A stretch of 64,000 bases of DNA from Anaerolineaceae bacterium (GCA_012839565.1 DUMZ01000019.1:62001-126000), one strand, 5' to 3'; shown: positions 16,976-25,891, numbered from the stretch's first letter. Notes: a model not told the origin generated them from the letters alone. Made by a program: numbers and translations.

Positions 16976-18133
16976 TTATGCGAACTTCTTGATATAGCGC
17001 GCGATACGTTCAAGCGCTTTTTCGATTTGCTCGTAAGACGTCGCGTAGGAAGCCCGCGCGAAACCGATGCCGGCATCGCCAAAGCTATCGCCAGGCACAA
17101 TCACCACGCCTTCTTCCTTGAGCAGTCCCATGCAAAATTCTTCGTCGCTCATACCAAAGCCCGAGATACGCGGGAAGCAGTAAAACGCGCCTTTGGGTTC
17201 AAAGGTTGGCATACCCAAAGAATTAAACCCATCCACAATCAGCTTACGCCGGCGGTCGTATTCAGCGACCATTTCCAGCACATAAGGTTCGCCTACGCGC
17301 AGGGCTTCCAAGCCAGCATATTGCGCCATAATCGGCGCGCACATGACAGAAAACTGATGCACGCGCACCATCGCGCTGATGATTTCACGGTGCGCGCAGG
17401 CATAACCCAAACGCCAGCCCGTCATCGCGTAAGATTTTGACCAACCGCCCAAAAGAATCGTGCGGTCTTTCATTCCAGGCAAAGCGGAGAAACAAACATG
17501 CTCTTGCCCGTAGACCAGGCGGTCGTAAACTTCATCAGCAATCACCAGGAAATTATGCTTTTGGGCGAGTTCGGCGATTTGCAGCAAGGTTTCACGGCTG
17601 GCTACAGCACCGGTGGGGTTGTTGGGATAGGTAAGAACGATGGCTTTGGTTTTTTCAGTAACCGCGGCAGCGATATCTTCAATTTTCGGTACAAAGAGAT
17701 TTTCCTCATACGTCGCCACCTCAACAACCACGCCTCCAGCCAGTTTAACTTCCGGTTCGTAGGAAACAAAAGCCGGTGTTGGGATGATAACCTCATCGCC
17801 GGGCTGCAAGATAGCCGTACAGGTGAGATACAGCGCCTCGGACACGCCGACGGTGATGATGATTTCATCGGGCGCATAGTTGACTTTATAAAGTTTATTC
17901 AGGTGCGCGCCGAGTTCCTGGCGCAGTTCCAGCAGTCCCAAATTTGCGGTGTAGTGCGTGGCGCCTTCTTTAAGCGCGCGGATGCCAGCCTCAACGATGG
18001 GTTGCGGTGTGGTAAAGTCAGGCTCCCCTAAACCAAGCGAGATGACATCGTCCATAGTCAGGGCGATGTCGAAATATTTCCGAATGCCGGAAGGTTTCAG
18101 TCCAGTAACGCGTGGGTTTATGAAATCAATCAT
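16976..18133 (-). CDS. Class I/II aminotransferase (PLP dependent)
   Basis: The start is ATG 18133, five bases past GGAG; the longer frame to 18211 would run into the upstream gene. The 385-residue protein has the fold-type I motifs: SLGLGEPDF near the N-terminus, YPNNPTGA, ADEVYDRLVY and the PLP lysine in GGWSKSYAMTGWRLGY. It resembles the aspartate/aromatic aminotransferase I-gamma branch. With glutamate dehydrogenase downstream and IorAB elsewhere in the window, it could supply aryl-pyruvates for ferredoxin-linked oxidation. Substrate range is not determinable. Confidence 0.92.
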   Translation of the reverse strand: MIDFINPRVTGLKPSGIRKYFDIALTMDDVISLGLGEPDFTTPQPIVEAGIRALKEGATHYTANLGLLELRQELGAHLNKLYKVNYAPDEIIITVGVSEALYLTCTAILQPGDEVIIPTPAFVSYEPEVKLAGGVVVEVATYEENLFVPKIEDIAAAVTEKTKAIVLTYPNNPTGAVASRETLLQIAELAQKHNFLVIADEVYDRLVYGQEHVCFSALPGMKDRTILLGGWSKSYAMTGWRLGYACAHREIISAMVRVHQFSVMCAPIMAQYAGLEALRVGEPYVLEMVAEYDRRRKLIVDGFNSLGMPTFEPKGAFYCFPRISGFGMSDEEFCMGLLKEEGVVIVPGDSFGDAGIGFARASYATSYEQIEKALERIARYIKKFA

Positions 18134-18167
18134 CATATCTCCTTTGTTGAATTTAGTTCTGATTTGT

Positions 18168-19181
18168 TTAAGAGCTTGCCCAGGAGTTGTCTCCCAGGTT
18201 AAATTTGCCACTTAATGAATTGATAACACAGTCATAGCCGATAAGCGAAGCGTCCAGATGCGAATTGCTCACATGCGCGCCCGGGCTAAGGATTGAGTCG
18301 CTGATAGAGCTGTTTTGCACCACACAGTTTGCGCCTATGGAAGTGAAGGGTCCGATAATCGAGCCACTCACCCGCGCGTCAGGGTGGATAAAAACCGGCG
18401 GACGGATAACGCTATCCGCAAGTGTGTGGATATCTTTCATATTGTCGCGACCATTCTCCAAAAGATGGCGGTTGGTGTCCAGCAAGGCTTCAGATGTACC
18501 CGCATCAAGCCAGGTACTCACCTGTTCAATGCGCATTTTACTGCCTTCTTCAAGCAGAATGTTCAGCGCGTCCACCAGGAAATACTCACCCTTAAGCGAT
18601 ATATTGCGCGCGATTTGTTCCTTGATGGCTTTGGTTAAATCTTTGCCTTCTTTAAAGTAATAACAACCGACCACTGCCAGATTGTTGTGCATTTCGTTTG
18701 GTTTTTCGATGAGTTGGGTTACATAGCCAGACGCATCCACCTCCACAACACCAAAACGCCGCGGGTCCGGCACGGGCTTCACCCAGGCGATGGCGTCAGC
18801 AGTCTCATTTTCAAGATTGCTAAAGTCGCTGTCGATGAGCGTATCCGAGAAGATGGTCAGTGTGGGGCCATCCATAAAAGAGCGGGCTTGCCACAAGGCA
18901 TCAGATTGCCCACGCATGGTGCGTTGTTCAACATAGTTGATGTTTTTTTCAGGGTGGTGATTCTTCATGTAAGATTTGATAACCGGTTCCTGGCCAGGAG
19001 ACATAATAAAAACATACTCAATCTCATCTTGGTTGGGAATGGTCTTGAACATCGCTAAAAGATGGTCCAGCACGGTGGCACCAGCCAGCGAAAGCAGAGG
19101 TTTGGGTCTGCTCCAGGTTAAGGGGCGCAAGCGTGAGCCTAAGCCAGCCATCGGTATCAGGATGCTTAGTTTTTCTGACAT
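18168..19181 (-). CDS. Sugar-1-phosphate nucleotidyltransferase with left-handed beta-helix
   Basis: ATG 19181 follows GGAGG with a spacing of six. The 337-residue protein begins with the pyrophosphorylase motif MAGLGSRLRPLTWSRPKP and ends with hexapeptide-repeat rungs (DSILSPGAHVSNSHLD region). It should make an NDP-hexose from NTP and a hexose-1-phosphate; glucose-1-phosphate thymidylyltransferase and mannose-1-phosphate guanylyltransferase are the nearest types. It lies just upstream of the aminotransferase gene on the same strand, though the functions need not be linked. It may serve the glycan operon at 1-14 kb. Confidence 0.88.
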   Translation of the reverse strand: MSEKLSILIPMAGLGSRLRPLTWSRPKPLLSLAGATVLDHLLAMFKTIPNQDEIEYVFIMSPGQEPVIKSYMKNHHPEKNINYVEQRTMRGQSDALWQARSFMDGPTLTIFSDTLIDSDFSNLENETADAIAWVKPVPDPRRFGVVEVDASGYVTQLIEKPNEMHNNLAVVGCYYFKEGKDLTKAIKEQIARNISLKGEYFLVDALNILLEEGSKMRIEQVSTWLDAGTSEALLDTNRHLLENGRDNMKDIHTLADSVIRPPVFIHPDARVSGSIIGPFTSIGANCVVQNSSISDSILSPGAHVSNSHLDASLIGYDCVINSLSGKFNLGDNSWASS

Positions 19182-19250
19182 TTCCGTCCTCCAGGTATTT
19201 AGCAAGCCAGGTGGGCTTGCCTTTTATGTCATTATATCGCTAAAGATGAA

Positions 19251-20045
19251 TTAAGGCTCGGGTTTATAAACAATCAATTCCGAAAAGCGCACGCTGAGTG
19301 GCGTATCGCCGGCAGAACGGGCAATCAGCCCTAAATGGCCTTCAAGCTTGCTGCGCGCCTGCAAACTGAATTGATAACTGCCGTTGACAAAGAAATCGAG
19401 TTGTCCGTCAATGGCCTGAATGCCAAAAACATTGCGCGCTGGGGCGTTTGGCACAAACTTCCTGGCGCTTTCCCACTTGGTTATCGGCATCACCCCCTCA
19501 GGCAAGACACGGTCAACCATAAGCTGCCCCTGGCAGTTGACCCAAAGGCGGTAAGTGCCTGACACACTGTTCCGCCAGAAAACGATTCCATACCGGTCAT
19601 TTTCAGAGCACAGGGCGGTCTCAATGGTAAATTCCAGATAGAAATTTCCCGGTAAAATGTACGCGCTTAGGCTTTCCGCCTCAACTTTTTCACCCAAAAC
19701 GACCACCGAAAGCGCGTTTGGTTCATAGATGATTTTATACGCGGGCTCGTTGTAGGTCTGCCAGAGCGTTTCATCGCTAAAGTCATCTTCAAACAGAACT
19801 TCTCTGTTGGGAGCAGGTTCCGGGCTGTCTTGTTCAGCCGGTGATGTTTTACTTGGGCTGATGTTAGTTGGCGTGGCGGGGAACCAGTCAATCGTCGCGG
19901 TGGGAACAGGGGTATGGGTGGGTAATGGGGTGTTTGTGGCTTCGGGTTCGCCTTCTAATGGCACGCAAGCAAGCAGAGCCAAACACAGGCAAAGTGTGGC
20001 AATGTAAACCACCGTCTGTTTAATGCGTTTGATGCGATACACCAT
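19251..20045 (-). CDS. Lipoprotein with concanavalin-like beta-sandwich domain
   Basis: A protein of 264 residues. A basic start and hydrophobic stretch end in the lipobox LLAC (near residue 26-27), followed by a Thr/Pro linker (TNTPLPTHTPVPTAT), a linker style common in Anaerolineae exported proteins. From about residue 85 there is a DDFSD start and beta-rich sequence like LamG/DUF1080 jelly-roll domains, which often bind carbohydrate. It is predicted to sit on the outer face of the membrane. The true ligand is unknown. Confidence 0.75.
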   Translation of the reverse strand: MVYRIKRIKQTVVYIATLCLCLALLACVPLEGEPEATNTPLPTHTPVPTATIDWFPATPTNISPSKTSPAEQDSPEPAPNREVLFEDDFSDETLWQTYNEPAYKIIYEPNALSVVVLGEKVEAESLSAYILPGNFYLEFTIETALCSENDRYGIVFWRNSVSGTYRLWVNCQGQLMVDRVLPEGVMPITKWESARKFVPNAPARNVFGIQAIDGQLDFFVNGSYQFSLQARSKLEGHLGLIARSAGDTPLSVRFSELIVYKPEP

Positions 20046-20098
20046 TATTTAGATAAATCTGTTTCGCGTTCCGTGTTGGCTCTGCCCGCCAGGTATAG

Positions 20099-20437
20099 CT
20101 ACATGCTAATGACTGAATAGCCCTGCTCGATGTAAGGACGTACGCCAGCGTGACCGGTCATGTCGTTCAGCATGGGCAAACCGGTAGCCAGGTTTTGCTC
20201 GTACACGCCCAAAGTATGCGAACAAGCCAGACAAATGCCCGCGATCAGTCCCTTTTCAAGCGCTTGTTTAAAGAACTTGTTGCCTTCTTCAGCAAGCACA
20301 GCAGGCAACTTAACCGATGCGCCTTCAAAGATAATCTTCACTTCAGCACCCGCCTCAGCAAGATCCAGCGCGTTGAGCAAAATGTGTTGGAAACACATCT
20401 TCTCGCCCGTCATGGCATAAAACAATACTTTTTGCAT
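20099..20437 (-). CDS. DsrE-family protein
   Basis: A protein of 112 residues with the DsrE/DsrF-like alpha/beta fold: VLFYAMTG start, KIIFEG strand and the Cys pair in GICLACSHTLG, where sulfur-carrier members hold their active Cys. GGAGG precedes the ATG by six bases. It may take part in persulfide handling or be a small redox or regulatory protein. No sulfur-metabolism genes adjoin it, so the role remains open. Confidence 0.8.
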   Translation of the reverse strand: MQKVLFYAMTGEKMCFQHILLNALDLAEAGAEVKIIFEGASVKLPAVLAEEGNKFFKQALEKGLIAGICLACSHTLGVYEQNLATGLPMLNDMTGHAGVRPYIEQGYSVISM

Positions 20438-20563
20438 CTTAATCCTCCGGGTTATTGATGGCCTTATTATAAGGTAGCTGGCTGGTTTTGTTCAAAAAGC
20501 TGAACAGGGTTTATCGCGCCTTGTCGTACAAGTTTTATGGTCATTTTAATAGGCTCAATTTTT

Positions 20564-20592
20564 CAGCCGATTGCCCGTTTGCAACTCTGATG
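20564..20592 (+). repeat. 29-bp direct repeat, left copy
   Basis: This 29-base segment starting CAGCCGATTGCCCG and ending CTCTGATG recurs exactly, in the same orientation, at 24257-24285. The two copies bracket an AT-rich block of about 3.7 kb with unusual gene content. Confidence 0.85.
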
Positions 20593-20632
20593 GTAGCATT
20601 TTTTCTCAAATCAGGATATACGTTACAATTAA

Positions 20633-20980
20633 GAAGGCAATGGACAAATACAGATTGGAACTGCACGTTTGCTTGAGCAAGCAAGATATGTCAAAAAAGG
20701 TGATAGTTACACGATTATGAATCTATTGAATGAATCTAAAGCGGTTAAATACATCGCAGGATATCTCCATCTAATTTCTGACATACTAAACCAGAATACT
20801 AATTTCGCATCCTTAGACGTAGAAGACCAAAACAGGTTAATTCTAATAAATTACAATCAAGGAGTGGAAATGACGTTAGCGTCCCTTAATGTTGGTTCAG
20901 TATACAATCTGATTAACGAATCTAGTTATGACAACCAAACACTAGATTCCTATCGAAGATGGAAAGGAGAAATAAGGTGA
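20633..20980 (+). pseudogene. Truncated lysozyme/transglycosylase-like C-terminal remnant
   Basis: The open frame starts just after a stop at 20630 and has no convincing start before conserved-looking sequence GNGQIQIGTARLLEQA, which resembles the GxGQIQ(I/V)xTA substrate-groove motif of lytic transglycosylase/lysozyme folds. It continues through AGYLHLISDIL and a stretch typical of such C-terminal helices, to a TGA at 20978-20980 that overlaps the GTG start of the next gene. TTG 20669 or ATG 20717 could start a short product. The family call is an inference from a short motif; the missing N-terminal half argues for a decayed gene. Confidence 0.45.
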
Positions 20981-21597
20981 AGAAACTCTTAGCAACACTT
21001 TTTTGCCTCCTTTTTTTGGTTGGTGCTTGTAATGTCCACAGAGAAATATATACTGAAAATGATGTTTCGGTTCTACTTCCTGCTATTCAAATCGAAGAAG
21101 ACCAGTTCCCATTCAAAAAACTATCTGCAGAAGTAGAAAAACTCTTACCTTCAGAGTTAGATTTCAATACAGTAATAATAACAGGTGCATGCGGACAGAT
21201 TGATGATTTTCGCAGTGGAATACTCTATTACAAATATTTCAGAAAAGGCCGAGGTTTATTCTTATGGAAAGAATATCCCATTGAATATACTGTTACGGTC
21301 AATATAAACTCGTTGGAAGCCTCAGTTGAATCTTTGGAACGAAATGAATATTACACGCCCCAACCTTCACGTTTACCGGATGATCAAGAATTTAATGATT
21401 CAATAAAACTTATCAGGCAGAAAATGAAAATTGATTTTCTGGACAAAGATGACTGCAAATATACAATATCGACCTTTGGAGATATTTGGCTCGTTACTCT
21501 ATGGCCTGGAGCGAATAGCGATTTTGAAAAAGCAAAAAAGTTTTGCATAAACACAGAAACTGGCATAATCACTGACCCTTGTGATTATAAAGAATGA
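20977..21597 (+). CDS. Lipoprotein of unknown function (AT-rich island)
   Basis: GTG 20977 is the start: AAAGGAGA lies six bases upstream and the product begins MKKLLATLF with a hydrophobic core and lipobox LVGAC, Cys18. The 206-residue protein shows no family I recognise; mature part is rich in acidic and aromatic residues. The start overlaps the preceding frame by four bases (GTGA), so the two were once coupled. AT-rich, like the rest of the island. Confidence 0.65.
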   Translation: MKKLLATLFCLLFLVGACNVHREIYTENDVSVLLPAIQIEEDQFPFKKLSAEVEKLLPSELDFNTVIITGACGQIDDFRSGILYYKYFRKGRGLFLWKEYPIEYTVTVNINSLEASVESLERNEYYTPQPSRLPDDQEFNDSIKLIRQKMKIDFLDKDDCKYTISTFGDIWLVTLWPGANSDFEKAKKFCINTETGIITDPCDYKE

Positions 21598-21604
21598 TGA
21601 GTAA

Positions 21605-21775
21605 CATTGTTTTGCGAGTGGGAATACATCCATTATTGAAGATAATGAAGGCTATATATGGGTACTGGCAAACGATACCTCTTCAAGGCAAAGCTTAGTG
21701 ATATTGATGGACAGTAATGAGAATATGTTTGACAATTTAAATGAGAAAGGACGAAAACTACTGTACTGGTGCTAG
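21605..21775 (+). pseudogene. 57-codon gene remnant without start
   Basis: An open frame without an initiation codon encodes a protein-like segment (EDNEGYIWVLAND, later LVILMDSNENMFD) ending at TAG 21773. It looks like the end of a beta-propeller or sensor protein, but it is too short to name. It lies in a 244-bp gap otherwise lacking genes and fits a picture of gene decay in the island. Confidence 0.25.
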
Positions 21776-21841
21776 AAGATACTATTTGTGAATGATATAC
21801 AACGAATTAGCACTTTTTATTTGCCATGATTCAGGATAAAA

Positions 21842-22266
21842 ATGCGAGATGCATTACTTCTATTTGAACAACAAAGCATAACCATGTTGCTAGAAAGGGA
21901 CAATCCTGTTTTATAATTGTTGCGTGCACAATACAAACAGGTCATAGAAAAAAGCTCACTATGACCGGCGTCGGATTTTATGTGTATTTTTACTTGGGCA
22001 AACATGTTCAAAGGGTCGATAAAGCCTTTCAAGTGAAAGAGAATTTGGAGATAGAAAATATAAAGGCCTACGTCCCAAGCTTAGAAGCAGGTTTAGGATT
22101 TATCCTTTTTATAAGGGAAGAAGTTTTATCCATGTTGGAAACCTATACATATGATAATGAAGCATTTCCTGAAAATTTAGACAGTGCTGTTCTATCATAT
22201 GGTATTAATGGAAAAAGAAATTTCAACAAGTTGGCCCAACAGCGGGAGATTAATAGAAATGAATAA
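21842..22266 (+). pseudogene. Broken gene of unknown family (internal stop and frameshift)
   Basis: ATG 21842 begins a frame (MRDALLLFEQQSITMLLERD) that meets TAA at 21914 and then reads on in the same frame (LLRAQYKQVIEKS) to TGA 21962. From 21961 a second frame, shifted relative to the first, carries on protein-like sequence (GVGFYVYFYLGKHVQRVDKAF ... ) for 101 codons. The two parts read as one protein of about 140 residues that has suffered at least one nonsense change and one frameshift. The family is not recognised; size and island context resemble immunity-type or orphan proteins, but that is speculation. Confidence 0.45.
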
Positions 22267-22324
22267 GTGTTAATCTGATGGAGAGTAAGAATCTCAAAGA
22301 TAGCATGTGTGAGAAGGATTAAAA

Positions 22325-22966
22325 ATGAAAATAAATAAATGTTTATTTCCAAAAGTAAGCTTGATAGTTCTCATTCTGATATTGATTTTAACAATTCTAT
22401 TGTTAGCTCTGAATTCGCCCCGTACTCACTATACTTATTCTCAGGTAGTTGGTCAAATTAAGCTCGAATATCCCCGAACCTGGTCAATTGCAGATGAACG
22501 ATTAAGCGGGATGACGATTGTTAAATCTCTCCCTTGGGATAAAAAAGTCAGAGGCGTAATTGTCATAACATATGGTAATCTATGCCAAGAGAATGTTGAT
22601 GGCGAAACGTATGTTCAATCAAATTGGAAAAGTCTGACTGAGAGTAACCAACAGGTTCAGGGCTTTTCGATAACAGACATCGCCACTTATAGCATAAAAG
22701 AAAAGGCGGTTTATAGCTATTCTTACAACATTCCCCTTGATAAAATAGCAGAAAGTCGGATAGCTGATTATGCCAGGGATATGTTTCCCAGCTTAAGTCC
22801 AAAACAAACAATCCAAGTAAATGTTGTTGAAAGTGTTGTTAATAAGTCGTATGTAATAGCTGTATTTTTGACAACTTTTTCCGACCAGAAAGCTTATTTT
22901 GAAGCCAAAGAAATAATCGAAAGTATAGACTTAAGCTTGTTCCCTTGCAGGTTACCAGCTGACTGA
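22325..22966 (+). CDS. Membrane-anchored exported protein of unknown function
   Basis: A protein of 213 residues. GAGAAGGA lies about eight bases before the ATG. A strongly hydrophobic segment at about residues 11-29 acts as signal anchor; there is no lipobox. The rest is a soluble alpha/beta-like domain beginning VGQIKLEYPRTWSI, a pattern like PsbP/DUF1795-type domains in which a short strand-turn precedes a conserved P-x-x-W. AT-rich and located inside the repeat-bounded island. The function is unknown. Confidence 0.65.
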   Translation: MKINKCLFPKVSLIVLILILILTILLLALNSPRTHYTYSQVVGQIKLEYPRTWSIADERLSGMTIVKSLPWDKKVRGVIVITYGNLCQENVDGETYVQSNWKSLTESNQQVQGFSITDIATYSIKEKAVYSYSYNIPLDKIAESRIADYARDMFPSLSPKQTIQVNVVESVVNKSYVIAVFLTTFSDQKAYFEAKEIIESIDLSLFPCRLPAD

Positions 22967-23108
22967 TGGCTATGAACTCGAAATGTTATTATGGTTGAAG
23001 TTCCCCGATGGATAGCGAGTGGAATTTTGATTGCTACGTTTACATTGATATCAATCCGATGTTAAATGATAGTGCTAATGTTATATATTGGACATTTGGG
23101 AGATACCT

Positions 23109-24161
23109 ATGATGAAACTACGAATCTGTATAATCTGCTTACTCATAATGGCAATGTTGCTTTCAGGGTGCAAGGAAAAACAAGATTTTAGCACTTGCAA
23201 TGTATCAGAGCTTGATGTATCCAAAATGGTTCTTTTGAATACATATGAATTTCCCTTTCAGCTTTCCAAAGCTTCAATATCACCTTTAGAAAATTTAATA
23301 GCAGTATCTTCAAGAGAACCTTTCTCTTTTACAATCTTTAAGCAAGGTTCAAAAGTAAGCGAGCCACTCTTTACCATGCAAATTGATGGCTTTGTTGAAG
23401 AGTTTATTTGGGATAATGCGGGGCGCAACTTAGCAATACTACCTACTGGTGATGAATTATATATTTATAATTCGGACAATAATGAGTTAAAAGTTTATGT
23501 CTCAGATTCTGGGCCAATAGGCCGATTTAATTGGTCTGAAAACGGGAGCTCTTTTTTAATCAGTTACCTATCTGAAACTTCAGCTTCTTTGTTTGATCTT
23601 ATTGAAACAGATTCTTTTTCCAAATTGGCATCGTACAAACGCCCTGAAAAATTTACGAATGGTGTTTCTCAAATGGCATGGTCTGCAAATGATATCAACG
23701 GGATGGTTGTTTTCTTTTCCTTAAATCGCCTTTTTCAATACGATCTAAAGAACGAACTACTAAGTGAAATATCAGTTGATGTTCTGGATACAGGAAATAA
23801 TGATGTTGAATGGATGGGAAAAGACTCTTTTTTAGTCATAGCCAACAAGGTATATGATCTCGACTTTTACCAACTTAAAAATGGTGAATTACAACATCTC
23901 GGCAAATTACCAAAGGAATCAACGGGTATTTCATTTGACAGTGGTAAGCTCATAAACGATAAAACAGTTTACGCATTTTATATTAGATCAGAAGCTATTT
24001 ATTTGTTTGATTTAGAAAGCTTACAGTTTACAAAGCTGATGAATATTGACTTCACAAATCAAAACCGTGCATATATATTTGATATAGATATGAAGGCGAA
24101 CACCTTGATTATTGTTAATCGGGAAGAAAACAAAATTGATAGTTACAGCCTCCTTAATTGA
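23109..24161 (+). CDS. Lipoprotein with beta-propeller-like repeats
   Basis: ATG 23109 is preferred (GGGAG six bases upstream) over an in-frame TTG 23088. The 350-residue product begins with a signal sequence and lipobox LLSGC, Cys21. The mature part has several repeats of the type hydrophobic strand, W-(S/D)-x-(D/N)-G/N, for instance FIWDNAGRNLAIL, FNWSENGSSFLIS, MAWSANDIN and VEWMGKDSFLV, typical of WD40/TolB-like propellers. A protein of similar design is encoded at 27107-28306 in the second AT-rich block. The ligand is unknown. Confidence 0.7.
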   Translation: MMKLRICIICLLIMAMLLSGCKEKQDFSTCNVSELDVSKMVLLNTYEFPFQLSKASISPLENLIAVSSREPFSFTIFKQGSKVSEPLFTMQIDGFVEEFIWDNAGRNLAILPTGDELYIYNSDNNELKVYVSDSGPIGRFNWSENGSSFLISYLSETSASLFDLIETDSFSKLASYKRPEKFTNGVSQMAWSANDINGMVVFFSLNRLFQYDLKNELLSEISVDVLDTGNNDVEWMGKDSFLVIANKVYDLDFYQLKNGELQHLGKLPKESTGISFDSGKLINDKTVYAFYIRSEAIYLFDLESLQFTKLMNIDFTNQNRAYIFDIDMKANTLIIVNREENKIDSYSLLN

Positions 24162-24256
24162 ACTTGCTTTCCGTTACAAAGCCAAATAGCCACAGGTACC
24201 CGAAGCACAGTATACAGGATCCTTTATAGCTTTTTTTATTTGTCTCAGTATACCCA

Positions 24257-24285
24257 CAGCCGATTGCCCGTTTGCAACTCTGATG
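24257..24285 (+). repeat. 29-bp direct repeat, right copy
   Basis: Exact second copy of the sequence at 20564-20592. Immediately beyond the repeat the sequences diverge. It marks the right border of the AT-rich island, about 75 bp before the next gene. Confidence 0.85.
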
Positions 24286-24359
24286 ATGGCACCGTGTTTT
24301 AATTAATGCCTTGTCGCAGTGCTTTTTTGAGTTGTGCTAAACTTTAAAAACATCAGGAA

Positions 24360-24851
24360 ATGAGGTTGCGAAGCATGAAATCACTTTATATCCAGCAAAA
24401 ATTTTTCAAAATCCTGGACCACTATCCCATCACCGATGAGAACGGACAAACCATCTATCAGGTTGACCAGGAGTTCAACCCTATCGGCCATACCGTTCAT
24501 GTTTCAGACCCCAACGGGAATCACCTTTTTACTGTGGACAGGGTTGTGCTGACCTTACTGCCAAAATTCATGGTCAGGTTTGCCAACGGGAAGGAAATCA
24601 GCATCCAAAGTAACTTCAGCTTACTTCACCGGGATATTGACATTGATCCGGAACATTTAGGGCTTAATGTGATGGGTGACTTTTGGGGACATGAATATAC
24701 CCTTACCCAACGCGGAAACACCGTTGGCAGCATTTCCAAAGAATGGCTGTCTCTGACTGACAATTATCGGCTGGATATTTTTGATGAGACCTTGCAGGAT
24801 CTCTTTGTTGCCGTGGTCATTGCCATTGACTGCTTACTTGACGAATCCTGA
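24360..24851 (+). CDS. LURP-one-related (LOR/YxjI-like) protein
   Basis: 163 residues from ATG 24360, or 158 from ATG 24375; ribosome sites do not decide between them. The sequence has the LOR/tubby-like barrel pattern: LYIQQKFF, YQVDQEFNPIGHTVHVSD with paired strands, NHLFTVDRV, and a terminal hydrophobic helix AVVIAIDCLLDE that usually threads the barrel. Bacterial members are small soluble or membrane-associated proteins related to phospholipid scramblases, with no settled function. Base composition is normal again here, in contrast with the island on the left. Confidence 0.75.
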   Translation: MRLRSMKSLYIQQKFFKILDHYPITDENGQTIYQVDQEFNPIGHTVHVSDPNGNHLFTVDRVVLTLLPKFMVRFANGKEISIQSNFSLLHRDIDIDPEHLGLNVMGDFWGHEYTLTQRGNTVGSISKEWLSLTDNYRLDIFDETLQDLFVAVVIAIDCLLDES

Positions 24852-24862
24852 TGGTCTAAGCC

Positions 24863-25891
24863 TTACCAGTCACGGCTGGTTGCCATCACTGGCGCGGTAT
24901 CGCGATAATTAGGCCCACTCGGCGCGATGATCTCTTTTTGCACGGTTTCGTAAAGGATATCCCCGCGCAGTTCGTCCACGGTATAGCAAACCGCGCCCAT
25001 ATTATCCGCCAGGCGTTGCGCCAGGCCGGCGTCAAAGACCTTTTGCTCCATGTTAATCACCACGCTGTGAATCTTCTCGCGTTTGAACATGCCCGCCAGT
25101 TCTTCAAGCTCCTGGGGCACATTGCGCCCGGGTTGATAGGCCACATTGCCGGCGCCATCGGTAAGTACGATTAACAGGGGTTGCACGTCGGGGTGCAGAA
25201 TCTTCTCGCGCTGCACCACCTCATAAGCCATCACCAAACCCGCCGCGAGGGGCGTCTTGCCACCGATGGGGATGTTTTCCATAGCGCGCTGGGCCAAAAC
25301 CACCGAGTTGGTGGGCGAAAGCACCAGGGTCGCGCGGTCTTTTTGGAAAACGACCAGACCTACCCGGTCGCGTCGTTGATAAGCATCGGTAAGCAGGGAC
25401 AAAATCGCCGCTTTGGTTGCCGACATGCGCTCTGATACCGCCATCGACCACGAGCCATCCACCACAAAGAGAATCAGGTTGGCTGTTTTGCGCATGCGAA
25501 TTTTCTTTTGGAAATCTGCCGAACGCACCGCGAAAGCCACCTTGTTGCGCTCTTTTAGCGCCTGGCGTTTGCGCTGATAAGGCGCGGCAGCGCGCAGAGT
25601 GGCGTCAAAGGCAAGGTCGCTGGTGTCGCCCGGGGCATGGCGCGCGGCAATATAGCGACCCCGCTTGGTTTTCGAGCGGGTTTGCGAGCGTCTGCCACCC
25701 TGTTTGCGCACCATTTCGTCCAGGGGCGTGTCAAGCTGGCGCGGTTCAAAGGTCTCGCTGGCCTCCATCACCTGCCCGCCTTCCCACCAGTGCGCGTCAA
25801 GCGTGGTGAAAATATCCTGCTGGCCTTCCCCTACCAGCGGGATTTCATCTGAAATATCAGGCTGAACTTCGCCCTCAGCTAGAGGGTCGCT
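24863..25891 (-). CDS. von Willebrand A (chelatase D-type) domain, probably translated as -1 frameshift extension of the AAA+ gene
   Basis: The frame is open without a stop from the A9 run at 25899-25891 to TGA 24863. It first encodes an acidic, Gly/Gln-rich linker, then a basic block (GGRRSQTRSKTKRGRY), then a vWA domain with the MIDAS motif DGSWSM, the Thr of GGKTPL and the Asp in VLTDG. This is the C-terminal half of BchD/ChlD-type chelatase subunits. An ATG at 25771 exists but has only a weak ribosome site and would cut off the linker. The likelier reading is a fusion of about 712 residues with the upstream AAA+ domain through a -1 slip. It may drive Mg or Co insertion, or act as a MoxR/vWA-type chaperone. 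Confidence 0.85.
   Translation of the reverse strand, partial: SDPLAEGEVQPDISDEIPLVGEGQQDIFTTLDAHWWEGGQVMEASETFEPRQLDTPLDEMVRKQGGRRSQTRSKTKRGRYIAARHAPGDTSDLAFDATLRAAAPYQRKRQALKERNKVAFAVRSADFQKKIRMRKTANLILFVVDGSWSMAVSERMSATKAAILSLLTDAYQRRDRVGLVVFQKDRATLVLSPTNSVVLAQRAMENIPIGGKTPLAAGLVMAYEVVQREKILHPDVQPLLIVLTDGAGNVAYQPGRNVPQELEELAGMFKREKIHSVVINMEQKVFDAGLAQRLADNMGAVCYTVDELRGDILYETVQKEIIAPSGPNYRDTAPVMATSRDW

Larger units (their letters stand above)
20564..24285. other. AT-rich island bounded by direct repeats
   Basis: Between the two 29-bp copies the base composition is clearly more A/T rich and the codon use different from the DsrE gene on the left and the LURP-one-like gene on the right. Content: a truncated lysozyme-like remnant, two lipoproteins, a broken gene with internal stop and frameshift, and a membrane-anchored protein. 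No integrase or transposase is visible. It may be an acquired segment flanked by a target or attachment-site duplication, or the outcome of recombination between repeats. Confidence 0.55.
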
